64,000 nt of DNA from Nodosilinea sp. PGN35 (lineage in GTDB: Bacteria > Cyanobacteriota > Cyanobacteriia > Phormidesmidales > Phormidesmidaceae), in NCBI RefSeq assembly GCF_029109325.1, contig NZ_JAQKQJ010000010.1, forward strand, positions 1,178,001-1,242,000, read 5' to 3'. The notes beneath the pieces are model-generated. The model had not been told where the DNA came from, did not search any database, and saw only the letters and a program-made list of their open reading frames with translations. Position 1 is the stretch's first letter. Each line of letters begins with the position of its first letter. This document shows positions 7,987-16,426 of this stretch, piece after piece. The translations under genes were made by a program, and so were the position numbers.

Positions 7987-10221
7987 CTACCCAATGGGTA
8001 AGAGGGCTCCCTTTGAGACGTATTCTTTGGCAATCAGCCCCACCAGCGGAATCTTAGAAATCCAGAGTTTTTCTAAAGCTTGCTCAAGCTGGGCTGATTT
8101 TACGGTACCCAGATGAGACACCAGCGCCAGGCCACTGGCCTCTGCGGCGATCAGCGAGGCGTCGGCGTACTCGGTAAAGGGTGGAGCGTCGTAGATCACC
8201 AGGTCAAAGTAGCCTTCGGTTTTGGCGATAAACTGCTGAATTTTGCTCGAAGACAACAGCCGTACTGGGTCGCTAGTAGCACTGCCAGCGGTGAGCACAA
8301 ACAGGTTGGGCTCCTTGGGCGATCGCTTAATCACCTGCTTGAGCTCCATCTCCCCGGCCAAAATATTGCTCAGCCCTTTTTCGTTGGGCAGGTCTAAAAA
8401 GTTGTGCAGGTGCGGCAGGCGAAAGTCAGCGTCTACCAGCAGCACCCGCTGGCCCATTTCGGCTACGGCCCAGGCCAGGTAGGCGGCGGTGGTAGAGTCG
8501 GCCACCTGATCATCGGCGGAGCTAATCACCAGGGATTTGATCGGCTTTTCGGCATTCACCCGCTGTAGGTTGGCGGCCAGCGATCGGAAGGCTTCTCTGA
8601 AGCTGTGCATGCCGTCGGGTGGGGTAGAGCCATTGCTGTAGAGGGAGGGCGATCGCCGTTCGGCAGGGGCGATCGCCAGCTGGTACAGCGACAGCAGATA
8701 GGCCTCGTCGTAGCCCTTCTCCACCACCACGCTGTGGGGAATAATGCCCAGAATGGGCACCGGCGTAATCCGCTTTAGATCGCTGGGGCTGTAAAGCACA
8801 TCCTTTTGGGCATCGAGCAAGAGGGCAACGCCAATGCCCAGGAACAGCCCTAGGATCAGGCCCAAAGCCCCATTGCGCATCAGGCTCTCGTTGCTGATGG
8901 TCAGCGTCGGCGGGGTAATTAACTCCCAGGGCAGCTCGCGCTGGGCCGCCTCAATCTGGAGGGTTTCGCGCCGGGCCAGCAGCTGAGTGAGATTTTCGGT
9001 GGCAATCAGCAGCTCGCGATCGAGATCGGTAAACTGGCGGGCCACGGAAGCCAGCGAATCGACCTCGACACTGAGGGAGTTCAGGGTCTGCCGCAGGGCG
9101 GCTTCGCGGGTTTCTAGCCCCTCGAGCTGGAGGGCCAGCTCTTGCTGGGCGTTGCTGCCCTCGCGGGCCAGCAGCTGCAGCAGGTTTTGCCGCTGCTCCT
9201 TGAGGGCTTGCAGGTCGGGACTGCTGTCGAGAAACAGGGTCGAGGCCTCGGCAATGGCGTTGTCTAGCCGCAGCAGTTCTTGGATCAGGGCCTGGTAGCG
9301 GGCATTGTCGCTCAGCACTGGCGACACCGCCTGATCCTGGGGCCGACCGGCCAGCTGCCGCTGCAGGCTCTCGTACAGGTTGAGGGTGCCCTCCAGCTCA
9401 ACCAGCACGTTTAGATACTCGCTTTCGTAGGTGTTGATTTGGCTGGTGAGCTGATTGCCCCTAGACTCTGGGGTGATTAAATTGTTGTTTTGGCGGAGGG
9501 CCTCCAGATCCCGCTGAAGACTGTCTACCTGGTCTCTGACCTCCGGCAGTTTGTCGTCTAAAAAGGCAATGCCCTGCTGAATATCGCGCTGCCGGGTCTC
9601 TAACCCGTACTCCAAAAACCTTTGGGAAATTAAATCGGCAATTCGCTGCACCTCGGCGGGGGTGCCGCCTACCACCTGCGATCGAAAGATGCGGCTGGCG
9701 GGGGCGTTGTTGTTTCTGCCAGCCTCGGTCAGCTGAATGTTGAGCTGTTGGCGAATCCGGCGGTAGCAGGCCTCGTTGGGATTTAGGCCCAGGTCAGAAC
9801 CACCGGCACTGTCGGCGGCGGGGGCCGCAAAGATGCTGCTACAGATGGGTAGGTTTTCGGCTTTGACCTGTTCAACTACCGAGTCCAGTACTCCGGGGCT
9901 GGTCAAAATTCTCACCTGATCGTCGAGGGCCAGCAGGGTGTCGTTGGACTGTACCGGCTGACCGGTAATTGAGGAGGCCACCTGCGCTTCGCCCGTGGGC
10001 GGCTGAATCAGAATCTCAAACACCGCCGAGTAGGTGGGGGGGCTGAGCTTAGCCCGCAGTCCGGCCAGGACACCCGTGGCCAGGGTAATGGCTAAAATGA
10101 GCAGGGCTTTGCGGCGCAGGGCCGAAAACACCCGCCCCAGATCGAGGGTCTCCTCACTGCTGGAAACGCTGGGGGGCTCGGTAGATGGGTAGGGCAGCAG
10201 GTTTGTGGTGTCAGATTTCAT
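7987..10221 (-). CDS. Wzc-like chain-length/tyrosine-kinase protein, degenerate Walker A
   Basis: A 744-residue polysaccharide co-polymerase of the Wzc/GumC type, which controls chain length and export of capsule or exopolysaccharide from the inner membrane. Visible parts: a first membrane helix (about 38-55), a long periplasmic coiled-coil section (about 190-430), a second helix (about 452-474) and a cytoplasmic ATPase domain. Walker A' (VLLVDADFR) and Walker B (DLVIYDAPP) are intact. The Walker A region, however, reads SADDQVADSTT, with Asp (codon 8497-8499) where the lysine of GKST is expected, and the C-terminus has a single tyrosine instead of a cluster. ATG at 10221 has AGGATCAGG just upstream and was preferred over 10254. 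It is 29 bases after the SLBB export gene, so the two form an operon. Confidence 0.88.
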   Translation of the reverse strand: MKSDTTNLLPYPSTEPPSVSSSEETLDLGRVFSALRRKALLILAITLATGVLAGLRAKLSPPTYSAVFEILIQPPTGEAQVASSITGQPVQSNDTLLALDDQVRILTSPGVLDSVVEQVKAENLPICSSIFAAPAADSAGGSDLGLNPNEACYRRIRQQLNIQLTEAGRNNNAPASRIFRSQVVGGTPAEVQRIADLISQRFLEYGLETRQRDIQQGIAFLDDKLPEVRDQVDSLQRDLEALRQNNNLITPESRGNQLTSQINTYESEYLNVLVELEGTLNLYESLQRQLAGRPQDQAVSPVLSDNARYQALIQELLRLDNAIAEASTLFLDSSPDLQALKEQRQNLLQLLAREGSNAQQELALQLEGLETREAALRQTLNSLSVEVDSLASVARQFTDLDRELLIATENLTQLLARRETLQIEAAQRELPWELITPPTLTISNESLMRNGALGLILGLFLGIGVALLLDAQKDVLYSPSDLKRITPVPILGIIPHSVVVEKGYDEAYLLSLYQLAIAPAERRSPSLYSNGSTPPDGMHSFREAFRSLAANLQRVNAEKPIKSLVISSADDQVADSTTAAYLAWAVAEMGQRVLLVDADFRLPHLHNFLDLPNEKGLSNILAGEMELKQVIKRSPKEPNLFVLTAGSATSDPVRLLSSSKIQQFIAKTEGYFDLVIYDAPPFTEYADASLIAAEASGLALVSHLGTVKSAQLEQALEKLWISKIPLVGLIAKEYVSKGALLPIG

Positions 10222-10250
10222 CCCTGATCCTGGTAAGTAACAGCGCGGTA

Positions 10251-11774
10251 TCAAAACAAATTCAGGAACCGGAAGGGAGCGGTCAAGATATTCAAAATGC
10301 CGCTGACGGGGTTGGCTACCAGCCCCACGTTGTCGGAGAACTGGGCCAGCCCCGACTTGCCCACGATGATGATGTCGTCGTTTTGCAGGGTGGGGTTGTT
10401 TTCGTCGTCAATGCCCAGGGTAAAGTCCACCGATATTTCGCGCTGGGTCACAGTGCCGTCGGGGTTGAGGCGTACCAGCCCCACCACGTCTTGCTGAGCC
10501 CGGGGGTTAAAGCCGCCAGCGGCCAAAATACCCTGGTTGAGGCTGGTGTTGGGGGCTACCTCCACCTGGCCGCTGCGCTGCACCTCACCCACCACATTGA
10601 TGCGAATGCGATCGGGAGAGAAGCTGGCCCCGGCCACCTGGGTGGCTTCGGCTGGGGAAATGGCGGCGGTAGCCGTGGGGATAAACACCGTGTCGCCGTC
10701 CTGCAGAATGGCGTTTTGGCGGGTTTCGCCGGTCTGCAGCAGGCTCCAGAGGTCCACATTGAACACCTGCTCGCCGCCGCTGCGGGTCACCCGGCGAATT
10801 TGCACCTGGCGAATGTTGGCCCGAGGCTTGATGCCGCCGGCAATTTGCAGGGCATCGCTGACCTTGACCGGGCTAAAGACAACATTGCTGCCGCTCACGC
10901 CCACCTGGGCACCGGGCAGGCCCGCTTCCCCCGTGCGGGTGGCCCCGCCCCGCAGCGAGTAGGGGCCGGGCCGAAACACTTCGCCCACTACCGCTATGTT
11001 GATGGGCACGCTGCTGTCGGGGGAAAACCGGGCCGCCGCCAAAATTGGGGCTTCATCCAGGGGCACCAGGGTTGAGGGAATAAAAATACTGTCGCCATCG
11101 CGCAGCACAATATCTTGGTTGAGGTTGCCGGTATTGACCAAATCCCATAGGTTGGCGGTAAAAACCTGGGTGCGGCCGTTGACCTGCCGCTGGATCTGCA
11201 CCTCCCGCAGGTTGGCGCTCTGGGTGATCCCCCCCGCCACCTCAAACAGCTGAGTAAGTTTGGGAAACGACGTGCCCTCAATGGCGAGGGGATAGGCTCC
11301 TGGCCGGTTAATTTCGCCGGCAATACCCACGACTAGCGGGCGACGCCCCAGCAGGTTGAGGGTGACGACGGGCCGCCGCAAGTACTGGCTGTAGCGCTGG
11401 GAGATGGCCGCTGATGCCTGTTCGAGGGTGAGGTCGCGCACGCTGACGTTGCCCACCAGGGGCAGGCTGAGGCTGCCATCGACCTGCACTTCGAATTCGC
11501 CGCTGTAGTCGGGCAGCCGAAACAGCACCATTTGCAGGCGATCGCCTGCTCCCAGAGTGTAGGGCCCTTCCGGCTGCTGGGAGGGCAGGGGTGAGGCTGG
11601 AACAGCAGCGGGGCGGGCGGGCGCGGCGGCGGGGCCACTCAGCGGTAGGGTTGGCATCGTGTCGGCCATGCTCTGGGCCGGGGCCAGGGCCGGGATCAGG
11701 CCATCGGCCATCACCGCCAGGCCGACCAGGGCGACCAGCCTGGCCAGAGAAGCTTTGTACAGCAGGTTAGACAT
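10251..11774 (-). CDS. Wza-type polysaccharide export protein with SLBB domains
   Basis: A 507-residue periplasmic/outer membrane export protein of the Wza/BexD family, which forms the exit channel for exopolysaccharide. It has a Sec-type signal (about 1-37) without a lipobox cysteine, a Pro/Ala-rich linker, a polysaccharide export domain starting at YTLGAGDRL, and about three SLBB-type repeats, each carrying a V-GEV/GEI-RPG segment and an LRDGDSIFIP or LQDGDTVFIP segment. GGAG stands just before the ATG at 11774, so this start was chosen over 11795. The chain-length gene follows in the same direction. Confidence 0.92.
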   Translation of the reverse strand: MSNLLYKASLARLVALVGLAVMADGLIPALAPAQSMADTMPTLPLSGPAAAPARPAAVPASPLPSQQPEGPYTLGAGDRLQMVLFRLPDYSGEFEVQVDGSLSLPLVGNVSVRDLTLEQASAAISQRYSQYLRRPVVTLNLLGRRPLVVGIAGEINRPGAYPLAIEGTSFPKLTQLFEVAGGITQSANLREVQIQRQVNGRTQVFTANLWDLVNTGNLNQDIVLRDGDSIFIPSTLVPLDEAPILAAARFSPDSSVPINIAVVGEVFRPGPYSLRGGATRTGEAGLPGAQVGVSGSNVVFSPVKVSDALQIAGGIKPRANIRQVQIRRVTRSGGEQVFNVDLWSLLQTGETRQNAILQDGDTVFIPTATAAISPAEATQVAGASFSPDRIRINVVGEVQRSGQVEVAPNTSLNQGILAAGGFNPRAQQDVVGLVRLNPDGTVTQREISVDFTLGIDDENNPTLQNDDIIIVGKSGLAQFSDNVGLVANPVSGILNILTAPFRFLNLF

Positions 11775-12402
11775 AACTACACTCCACAGGGGCACTCCAC
11801 AGGGGCGATCGCGGCCTTGCCTTCATCCAATATCCGTAGGGCTGACGGCGAATCCGTAAGGTTTGGCCGAGAGTCCGTGTTTTTGCCGGGTTCTTCACAG
11901 AGGGTTTGTAAATAGACGCTGTAGGGCAAGAGATTCTGAAGAGGTAGCCGTATTTTTACTGACGGCGTAAAAGTGTGTAACATTATCGGGCATGCGTGAT
12001 AGGGTGAGACGGTGCTTTACCCAGCGAGGTCGGAAACTCGGTTCCTCCAGCATTGGTGACCGGGCTCGTTGTTTTTCCAAAACCAGGGTTACTCTACAAC
12101 TGCCGTGTTAAAAGTCAGAGTTTAGGGAGAGAATGTTCCCGCCCTTACTCTTTAGAAAATTATTTTTGTCAAGGTTCAGCCCCTCCCCTTGGTGGGAGAG
12201 GCGCAATCGTTAATTTAACCGTTTTATTTTTCTCCGTGAACTTTTTGCTCACAGGCTACGTCTCTACCTCAGTCGATGGCGCAATCCGTGTCAGACCGAG
12301 CTTAGTTCACCTACGCACACGCAACGTATTTTTCAGTAAGTCATAGCTGACAAATCCTATGGGGGCGTCTACCACAGATTGTCCTTTCAGCTCCTTAGGA
12401 TC
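11775..12402. other. Intergenic region between divergent polysaccharide genes
   Basis: About 630 bases separate the minus-strand Wza/Wzc-like operon from the plus-strand WecG/TagA gene, so both promoters should be here. It holds the TCCGTA direct repeats listed separately. No gene was recognised. Confidence 0.6.
11833..11879. promoter_or_regulatory. Three direct TCCGTA repeats, possible operator
   Basis: TCCGTA at 11833 and 11853 and TCCGTG at 11874 are spaced by 20 and 21 bases, about two helical turns, 60-105 bases upstream of the Wza-type start. This is the layout expected for a regulator binding as repeated units on one face of the DNA. No regulator is identified. Confidence 0.4.
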
Positions 12403-13200
12403 ATGTCATTTCCTCAAAAACCCGTTAGTGAGTCAGTGCTTGGGTTCTCTATTGCGACCAACTCTTTTACCGAGCAAATTGATCTGATTATGCATTGGGC
12501 CCACAGACGGCTGAGTCGCGTCGTCTGTGTGGCTAATGTCCACATGTTGATGGAGGCTCGCTGGAATGAATCGTTTGCCAAAGTGCTAAAGCATGCCGAT
12601 CTGCTCACCCCGGATGGGATGCCCCTGGTGTGGACGCTTAACTTGCTGCGCAAGAGTGCCCACGATCGCGTGGCAGGCATGTACATTTTGCTAGAAGTCT
12701 GTAGGCGGGCATCGGCCTGTAACTTGCCGGTCTACTTTTTGGGAACCGATGAGTTGACCCTGGGTCGAATGCGACAGCAGCTGGCCATAGACTTTCCAGC
12801 CCTGACGATCGCAGGTATGGAACCGCTGCCCTTTCGTCCCCTTTCTCCAGAGGAGGACGCTCAGGTGGTGCGAACCATCAACGAGAGCAAAGCCGGGGTC
12901 GTCTTTGTGGCGCTGGGCTGTCCCAAACAGGAGGCTTGGATGTACAGCCACCGCAACCAAATCCATGCCGCCATGGTCGGTGTTGGCGGCGTATTCCCCA
13001 TCTACGCCGGCATCAAAAAGCATGCCCCTACCTGGGTACAGGAGTCGGGCCTGGAGTGGTTGTACCGTCTCATTCAAGAGCCGGGCCGCCTGTGGCAGCG
13101 CTATTTCAAGACTATTCCTCCGTTCATTTATCTCTCGATGAAACAGGTGGTCACGACCCGGCTGCAGCGGCGCATTCACCGCATGCTGCGCATGAGCTAG
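12403..13200 (+). CDS. WecG/TagA/CpsF family glycosyltransferase
   Basis: A 265-residue enzyme of the WecG/TagA (GT26) family, which adds a sugar such as ManNAc or ManNAcA to a lipid-linked intermediate. Family marks seen: NVHMLMEA near residue 47, LLTPDGMPLVW (about 67-77), VALGCPKQEAW (about 169-179), GVGGVFPIYAG and GLEWLYRLIQEPGRLWQRY near the C-terminus. The ATG at 12403 follows TTAGGA closely; a TTG at 12379 is a weaker option. A short hairpin at the stop codon ends the gene. Confidence 0.92.
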   Translation: MSFPQKPVSESVLGFSIATNSFTEQIDLIMHWAHRRLSRVVCVANVHMLMEARWNESFAKVLKHADLLTPDGMPLVWTLNLLRKSAHDRVAGMYILLEVCRRASACNLPVYFLGTDELTLGRMRQQLAIDFPALTIAGMEPLPFRPLSPEEDAQVVRTINESKAGVVFVALGCPKQEAWMYSHRNQIHAAMVGVGGVFPIYAGIKKHAPTWVQESGLEWLYRLIQEPGRLWQRYFKTIPPFIYLSMKQVVTTRLQRRIHRMLRMS

Positions 13201-13218
13201 AGCGAAGTTCTAGCTTTT
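13195..13218 (+). terminator. Short hairpin overlapping the stop codon
   Basis: AGCTAGA and TCTAGCT form a 7-bp stem with a 7-base loop and a short T-run. The stem includes the TAG stop of the glycosyltransferase gene. The T-run has only four bases, so termination would be modest. Confidence 0.45.
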
Positions 13219-13418
13219 GGGGACTATAAAGTTTAGCGCCACAGGCCCGTTGTGTGTCCGATTAACTCAAGGGCAACTCAAGGGCTGGAAGGGGAACATG
13301 CTGCCGATTAAGCTGTCTATAATGACCAGGTTTGCAGCCCCAGATTTAGATTTTTCCTGATTATTCTGTCACCGCTAGAAACTATATAGTGTGGCCGTAT
13401 CTACCCCTTTAGCTAATT

Positions 13419-13847
13419 ATGAATCAGCCCCGATCGCGCAACCGAAATCGATCTAAACGGCGCAGCATTGTTTGCCCTGATCACGGCTGCTACCTTGACA
13501 GCGTGAGCCAGAAGTACCCGCTGTTTGCCACTAAATCTGAGCAGTTGCAGCAGAGCGGGCTCAGCCGCCGAACGGCGCTGACGCTGATTGCCAGCCTGGG
13601 TACTGTTCCCCTCCAGGGGCAGTGGCTGGAAGCGTTTTGGTGCTGCGACTGCCAGCGCAGCCAGTGGTACCACGTGCACAAAACTGACGGCAATCACTAT
13701 GCCGTCTACACCGTGCCCGACGCCCTCTGGCTCCAGGCAGCGGGGGTAATTTTGCCCACGGGCAACCCTACGGTGGGCGAGTTTACCCGTCGCCAGGCCC
13801 GACAAACTCGGTTTGCCGGCATCAAAGACTTTGGCCGCATTGGCTGA
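13419..13847 (+). CDS. Hypothetical protein with paired cysteine motifs (142 aa)
   Basis: No family recognised. The basic N-terminus (residues 1-16, many Arg and Asn) is followed by CPDHGCYLDS (about 19-28) and, after a helical segment, by WCCDCQRSQWYHV (about 74-86). Two cysteine groups suggest a small zinc-binding unit. No signal peptide; a short hydrophobic stretch near residue 55 (LTLIASLG) is probably not a membrane helix. The stop codon lies inside a three-copy 15-bp tandem repeat. It stands alone between the WecG/TagA gene and gmd. Confidence 0.65.
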   Translation: MNQPRSRNRNRSKRRSIVCPDHGCYLDSVSQKYPLFATKSEQLQQSGLSRRTALTLIASLGTVPLQGQWLEAFWCCDCQRSQWYHVHKTDGNHYAVYTVPDALWLQAAGVILPTGNPTVGEFTRRQARQTRFAGIKDFGRIG

Positions 13848-13883
13848 TACACCATTGGCTGATACACCATTGGCTGATACAAC
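13839..13883. repeat. Three-copy 15-bp tandem repeat across a stop codon
   Basis: ATTGGCTGATACACC occurs three times in a row (the last with AAC instead of ACC). The first copy contains the last codons and TGA of the preceding gene, and because the unit length is a multiple of three each copy repeats the same stop codon in frame. Confidence 0.9.
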
Positions 13884-13929
13884 ACGGTCTCACCGTTTTT
13901 AGGCAATTGCTTTCCAGCAATTGCTCCAG

Positions 13930-13952
13930 TGGTGGGCAGAGCCCACCCTACA
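13930..13952. repeat. Dispersed palindrome GTAGGGTGGGC type, copy 2
   Basis: TGGTGGGCAGAGCCCACCCTAC is, on the opposite strand, nearly the same as the sequence at 5400-5423, with changes only around the loop and outer edge. Confidence 0.65.
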
Positions 13953-14038
13953 GCGGCTGTTGGTTTACACCACGGGCCTACCGTTTTTAAGCTTCCTGAC
14001 AAGCGTCACTATTGTCGTTTATTTCCTATTTAATTCCT

Positions 14039-15124
14039 ATGACTAACCGCAAGAAGGCGCTGATCACCGGCATTACCGGGCAGGATGGCTCTTACCTGAG
14101 CGAGCTGCTGCTGGAAAAAGGCTATGAGGTGCACGGCATCGTGCGCCGCACCTCGACCATCAACACCGATCGCATCGATCACCTCTACGAAGACCCCCAC
14201 AGCAGCACCGCCCGGCTGTTTTTGCACTACGGCGACCTCACCGATGGCACCACCCTGCGCCGCATTTTAGAAGAGGTGCAGCCGGTGGAGATCTACAACC
14301 TGGGGGCGCAGTCCCACGTGCGGGTGAGTTTTGACTCGCCAGAGTACACGGTGGATGCGGTGGGCATGGGCACCCTGCGCCTGCTGGAGGCGATCCGCGA
14401 CTATCGTCAGCGCACGGGCATCGATGTGCGCTACTACCAGGCGGGGTCGTCGGAAATGTACGGCAAGGTGCAGGACGTGCCCCAGCGGGAAACCACCCCC
14501 TTCTACCCCCGCAGCCCCTACGCCTGTGCCAAGGTCTACGCCCACTGGCAAACCCTCAATCACCGCGAATCCTACGGCATGTTTGCCTGCAACGGCATTT
14601 TGTTTAACCACGAGTCGCCCCGGCGCGGCGAAACCTTTGTCACCCGCAAAATTACCCGCGCCGTGGCCCGGATTGTGGCGGGGCAGCAGAGCAAACTCTA
14701 CATGGGCAACCTGGACGCCAAGCGCGACTGGGGCTACGCCAAGGACTACGTCAAAGCCATGTGGCTAATGCTGCAACAGGACGAGCCCGACGACTACGTG
14801 GTGGCCACGGGGGAAACCCACGAGGTGCGCGAATTTTTGGAGTTGGCTTTTGGCCATGTCAACCTCAACTGGCAGGATTATGTGGCCTTTGACGAACGCT
14901 ATCTGCGTCCCGCCGAGGTAGATCTGCTGATTGGCGACCCGGCCAAGGCCAAGGCCAGGCTGGGCTGGGAGCCGACGGTAACCTTTGAAGAGCTGGTTCA
15001 CCTGATGGTGGAAGCCGACTTGCAGGCCCTGGGGCTGGTGACGCTCAACGGCCATGCTGCGACCAGCGTGCTCGATCGCGCTACGCTGCGCGCGGGCAGC
15101 GGTGAAAGTTTGGTGGTGGGCTAG
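14039..15124 (+). CDS. gmd: GDP-mannose 4,6-dehydratase
   Basis: A 361-residue SDR enzyme that converts GDP-mannose to GDP-4-keto-6-deoxymannose, the precursor of fucose, rhamnose and perosamine type sugars. Diagnostic parts: [12 protein letters not shown] (NADP binding, about 11-22), [21 protein letters not shown], the catalytic Ser-Ser/Tyr/Lys set (AGSSEMYG and [10 protein letters not shown]) and [16 protein letters not shown]. The ATG at 14039 gives the usual [11 protein letters not shown] opening; the in-frame codon at 14012 was rejected. A GDP-fucose synthase or other follow-up enzyme was not recognised nearby. Confidence 0.96.
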   Translation: MTNRKKALITGITGQDGSYLSELLLEKGYEVHGIVRRTSTINTDRIDHLYEDPHSSTARLFLHYGDLTDGTTLRRILEEVQPVEIYNLGAQSHVRVSFDSPEYTVDAVGMGTLRLLEAIRDYRQRTGIDVRYYQAGSSEMYGKVQDVPQRETTPFYPRSPYACAKVYAHWQTLNHRESYGMFACNGILFNHESPRRGETFVTRKITRAVARIVAGQQSKLYMGNLDAKRDWGYAKDYVKAMWLMLQQDEPDDYVVATGETHEVREFLELAFGHVNLNWQDYVAFDERYLRPAEVDLLIGDPAKAKARLGWEPTVTFEELVHLMVEADLQALGLVTLNGHAATSVLDRATLRAGSGESLVVG

Positions 15125-15243
15125 GGGCTGCCCTGCATTGGCCACTGACCACCCACGAGTCAGTCTAGGAGTCGGTGGCCCTATTAGAGACACGCACACG
15201 CTTAGGTGCATCGATTACGTGTCGTTAAAGCCTCTAAAAGACC

Positions 15244-15942
15244 ATGCTGAAGTTTTGGCTATTGTTAAACAACCAACTGGCTCAGCCGCTGGAGCTGTGG
15301 CCAGGGACACCGGACAGTCTGCGGGTAGCACCGCCCCATCCCTCGGTGTCCTCCTGTCTCAAGCGGGGTCTCGATATTGTGGGCAGTCTGGTGGGGCTGT
15401 CGATCACGCTGCTGCTGCTGCTGCCCATTGCGATCGCGATTCAGCTCGACAACCCTGGCCCAGTCTTCTACAGCCAGGTGCGCTGCGGCTACCGGGGGCG
15501 GCCCTTTCGCCTGTGGAAGTTTCGCTCCATGGTGGCCAATGCGGACGCGCTCAAACACCAGGTGGAAAATCAGGCCCAGGGCTTAATTTTCAAAAATGCA
15601 AACGATCCTCGCATCACTCGGGTGGGCAAATTTCTGCGGCGCACCAGCTTAGATGAGTTCCCGCAGTTTTGGAATGTGCTGCGGGGCGATATGAGCCTGG
15701 TGGGCACGCGCCCCCCCACCCTGGATGAGGTCAGTCAGTACTCGCCCCACCACTGGCAGCGGCTGAATGTCAAGCCGGGGCTGACCGGGCGGTGGCAGGC
15801 CCGGGGGCGATCGCAGGTTAACGACTTTGAGGCGATCGTGAGGATGGATCTGGACTACCAGGCCCAGTGGTCACTCTGGCACGATATGGGGCTGATTATG
15901 CAGACCCTGGGGGCGGTGGTGCTGAGTCGGGGAGCCTACTGA
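15244..15942 (+). CDS. Initiating sugar phosphate transferase (WbaP/PssY type)
   Basis: A 232-residue polyprenyl-phosphate sugar-1-phosphate transferase that starts repeat-unit synthesis on the lipid carrier at the inner membrane. It is the short, single-domain form: KRGLDIVGS with the re-entrant hydrophobic helix (about 40-66), [19 protein letters not shown] (about 79-97), [18 protein letters not shown] (about 122-139) with the catalytic Asp-Glu pair at its end, then SLVGTRPP and PGLTGRWQ. It is the last gene of the GC-rich part before the AT-rich block. Confidence 0.93.
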   Translation: MLKFWLLLNNQLAQPLELWPGTPDSLRVAPPHPSVSSCLKRGLDIVGSLVGLSITLLLLLPIAIAIQLDNPGPVFYSQVRCGYRGRPFRLWKFRSMVANADALKHQVENQAQGLIFKNANDPRITRVGKFLRRTSLDEFPQFWNVLRGDMSLVGTRPPTLDEVSQYSPHHWQRLNVKPGLTGRWQARGRSQVNDFEAIVRMDLDYQAQWSLWHDMGLIMQTLGAVVLSRGAY

Positions 15943-16426
15943 ACTCATTGACGCTGCGGCTGATCCGGAAACTTTTGCCAATTCCAACGGCTCTTCACAG
16001 AAGGCTAAACCATAGGAAAAGTACGCAGGACAGTGCAAAGCAGTCCGGAGTCAGCAATTTAGTCTTGTAAAGGAAGATAACAACTCAAGTTTGCTAATTG
16101 ATTGCAGAGGGGCTTTGACGGTCGTTTAGATCTCAGTCTCTCTGCCCTGTACCGAAACGCCACCGTGCGATCGGGCAGCAGATAGGACAGGTGTGCCTGG
16201 CGCTAGAGAACTTTCGCGCAGGGCAACGTTAGAAGGGTTGAGCAGGTTGATCGTAGCTGAAGGCATTCAACGGGTAGATTTTGCCACTGGGTTGTAGGGC
16301 CTATGCCATGGCTCACTAATCATAAGCATTGCTTTTCTGAATTCCTGAATAATATTTTCGAAATTCTTAAAGCTTGTTTGCCGTGGCCCACATAAGCTAT
16401 AGAGATTTTATCCGTTTTGCAAAACC
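15943..16426. other. Intergenic region at the GC-rich/AT-rich boundary
   Basis: About 480 bases with no recognised gene. Base composition changes from GC-rich to AT-rich across it. CTGCCC at 16142 and GGGCAG at 16173 form arms around TGTACCGAAACGCC, a relative of the hairpin loop at 5490. It probably holds the promoter of the following gene. Confidence 0.55.

Noticed and set aside
7802..8116. Plus-strand 104-codon frame at the 3' end of the chain-length gene
   Set aside because: Half lies antisense to the coding region, no ribosome binding site, no family resemblance.
8497..8499. Possible frameshift or pseudogene in the Wzc-like gene
   Set aside because: The frame is open along the full expected length and Walker A' and B are intact, so it is a changed but probably functional gene rather than a broken one.
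10185..11075. Plus-strand open frame of about 300 codons opposite the Wza-type gene
   Set aside because: Antisense to the SLBB domains, with His/Gly/Ala-rich composition typical of shadows.
12053..12346. Open frame of 97 codons upstream of the WecG/TagA gene
   Set aside because: Mixed composition, no ribosome binding site, in a divergent promoter region; nothing supports a protein.
13839..13883. Short tandem repeat considered as CRISPR
   Set aside because: Units are adjacent without spacers and only 15 bp long; no cas genes in the window.
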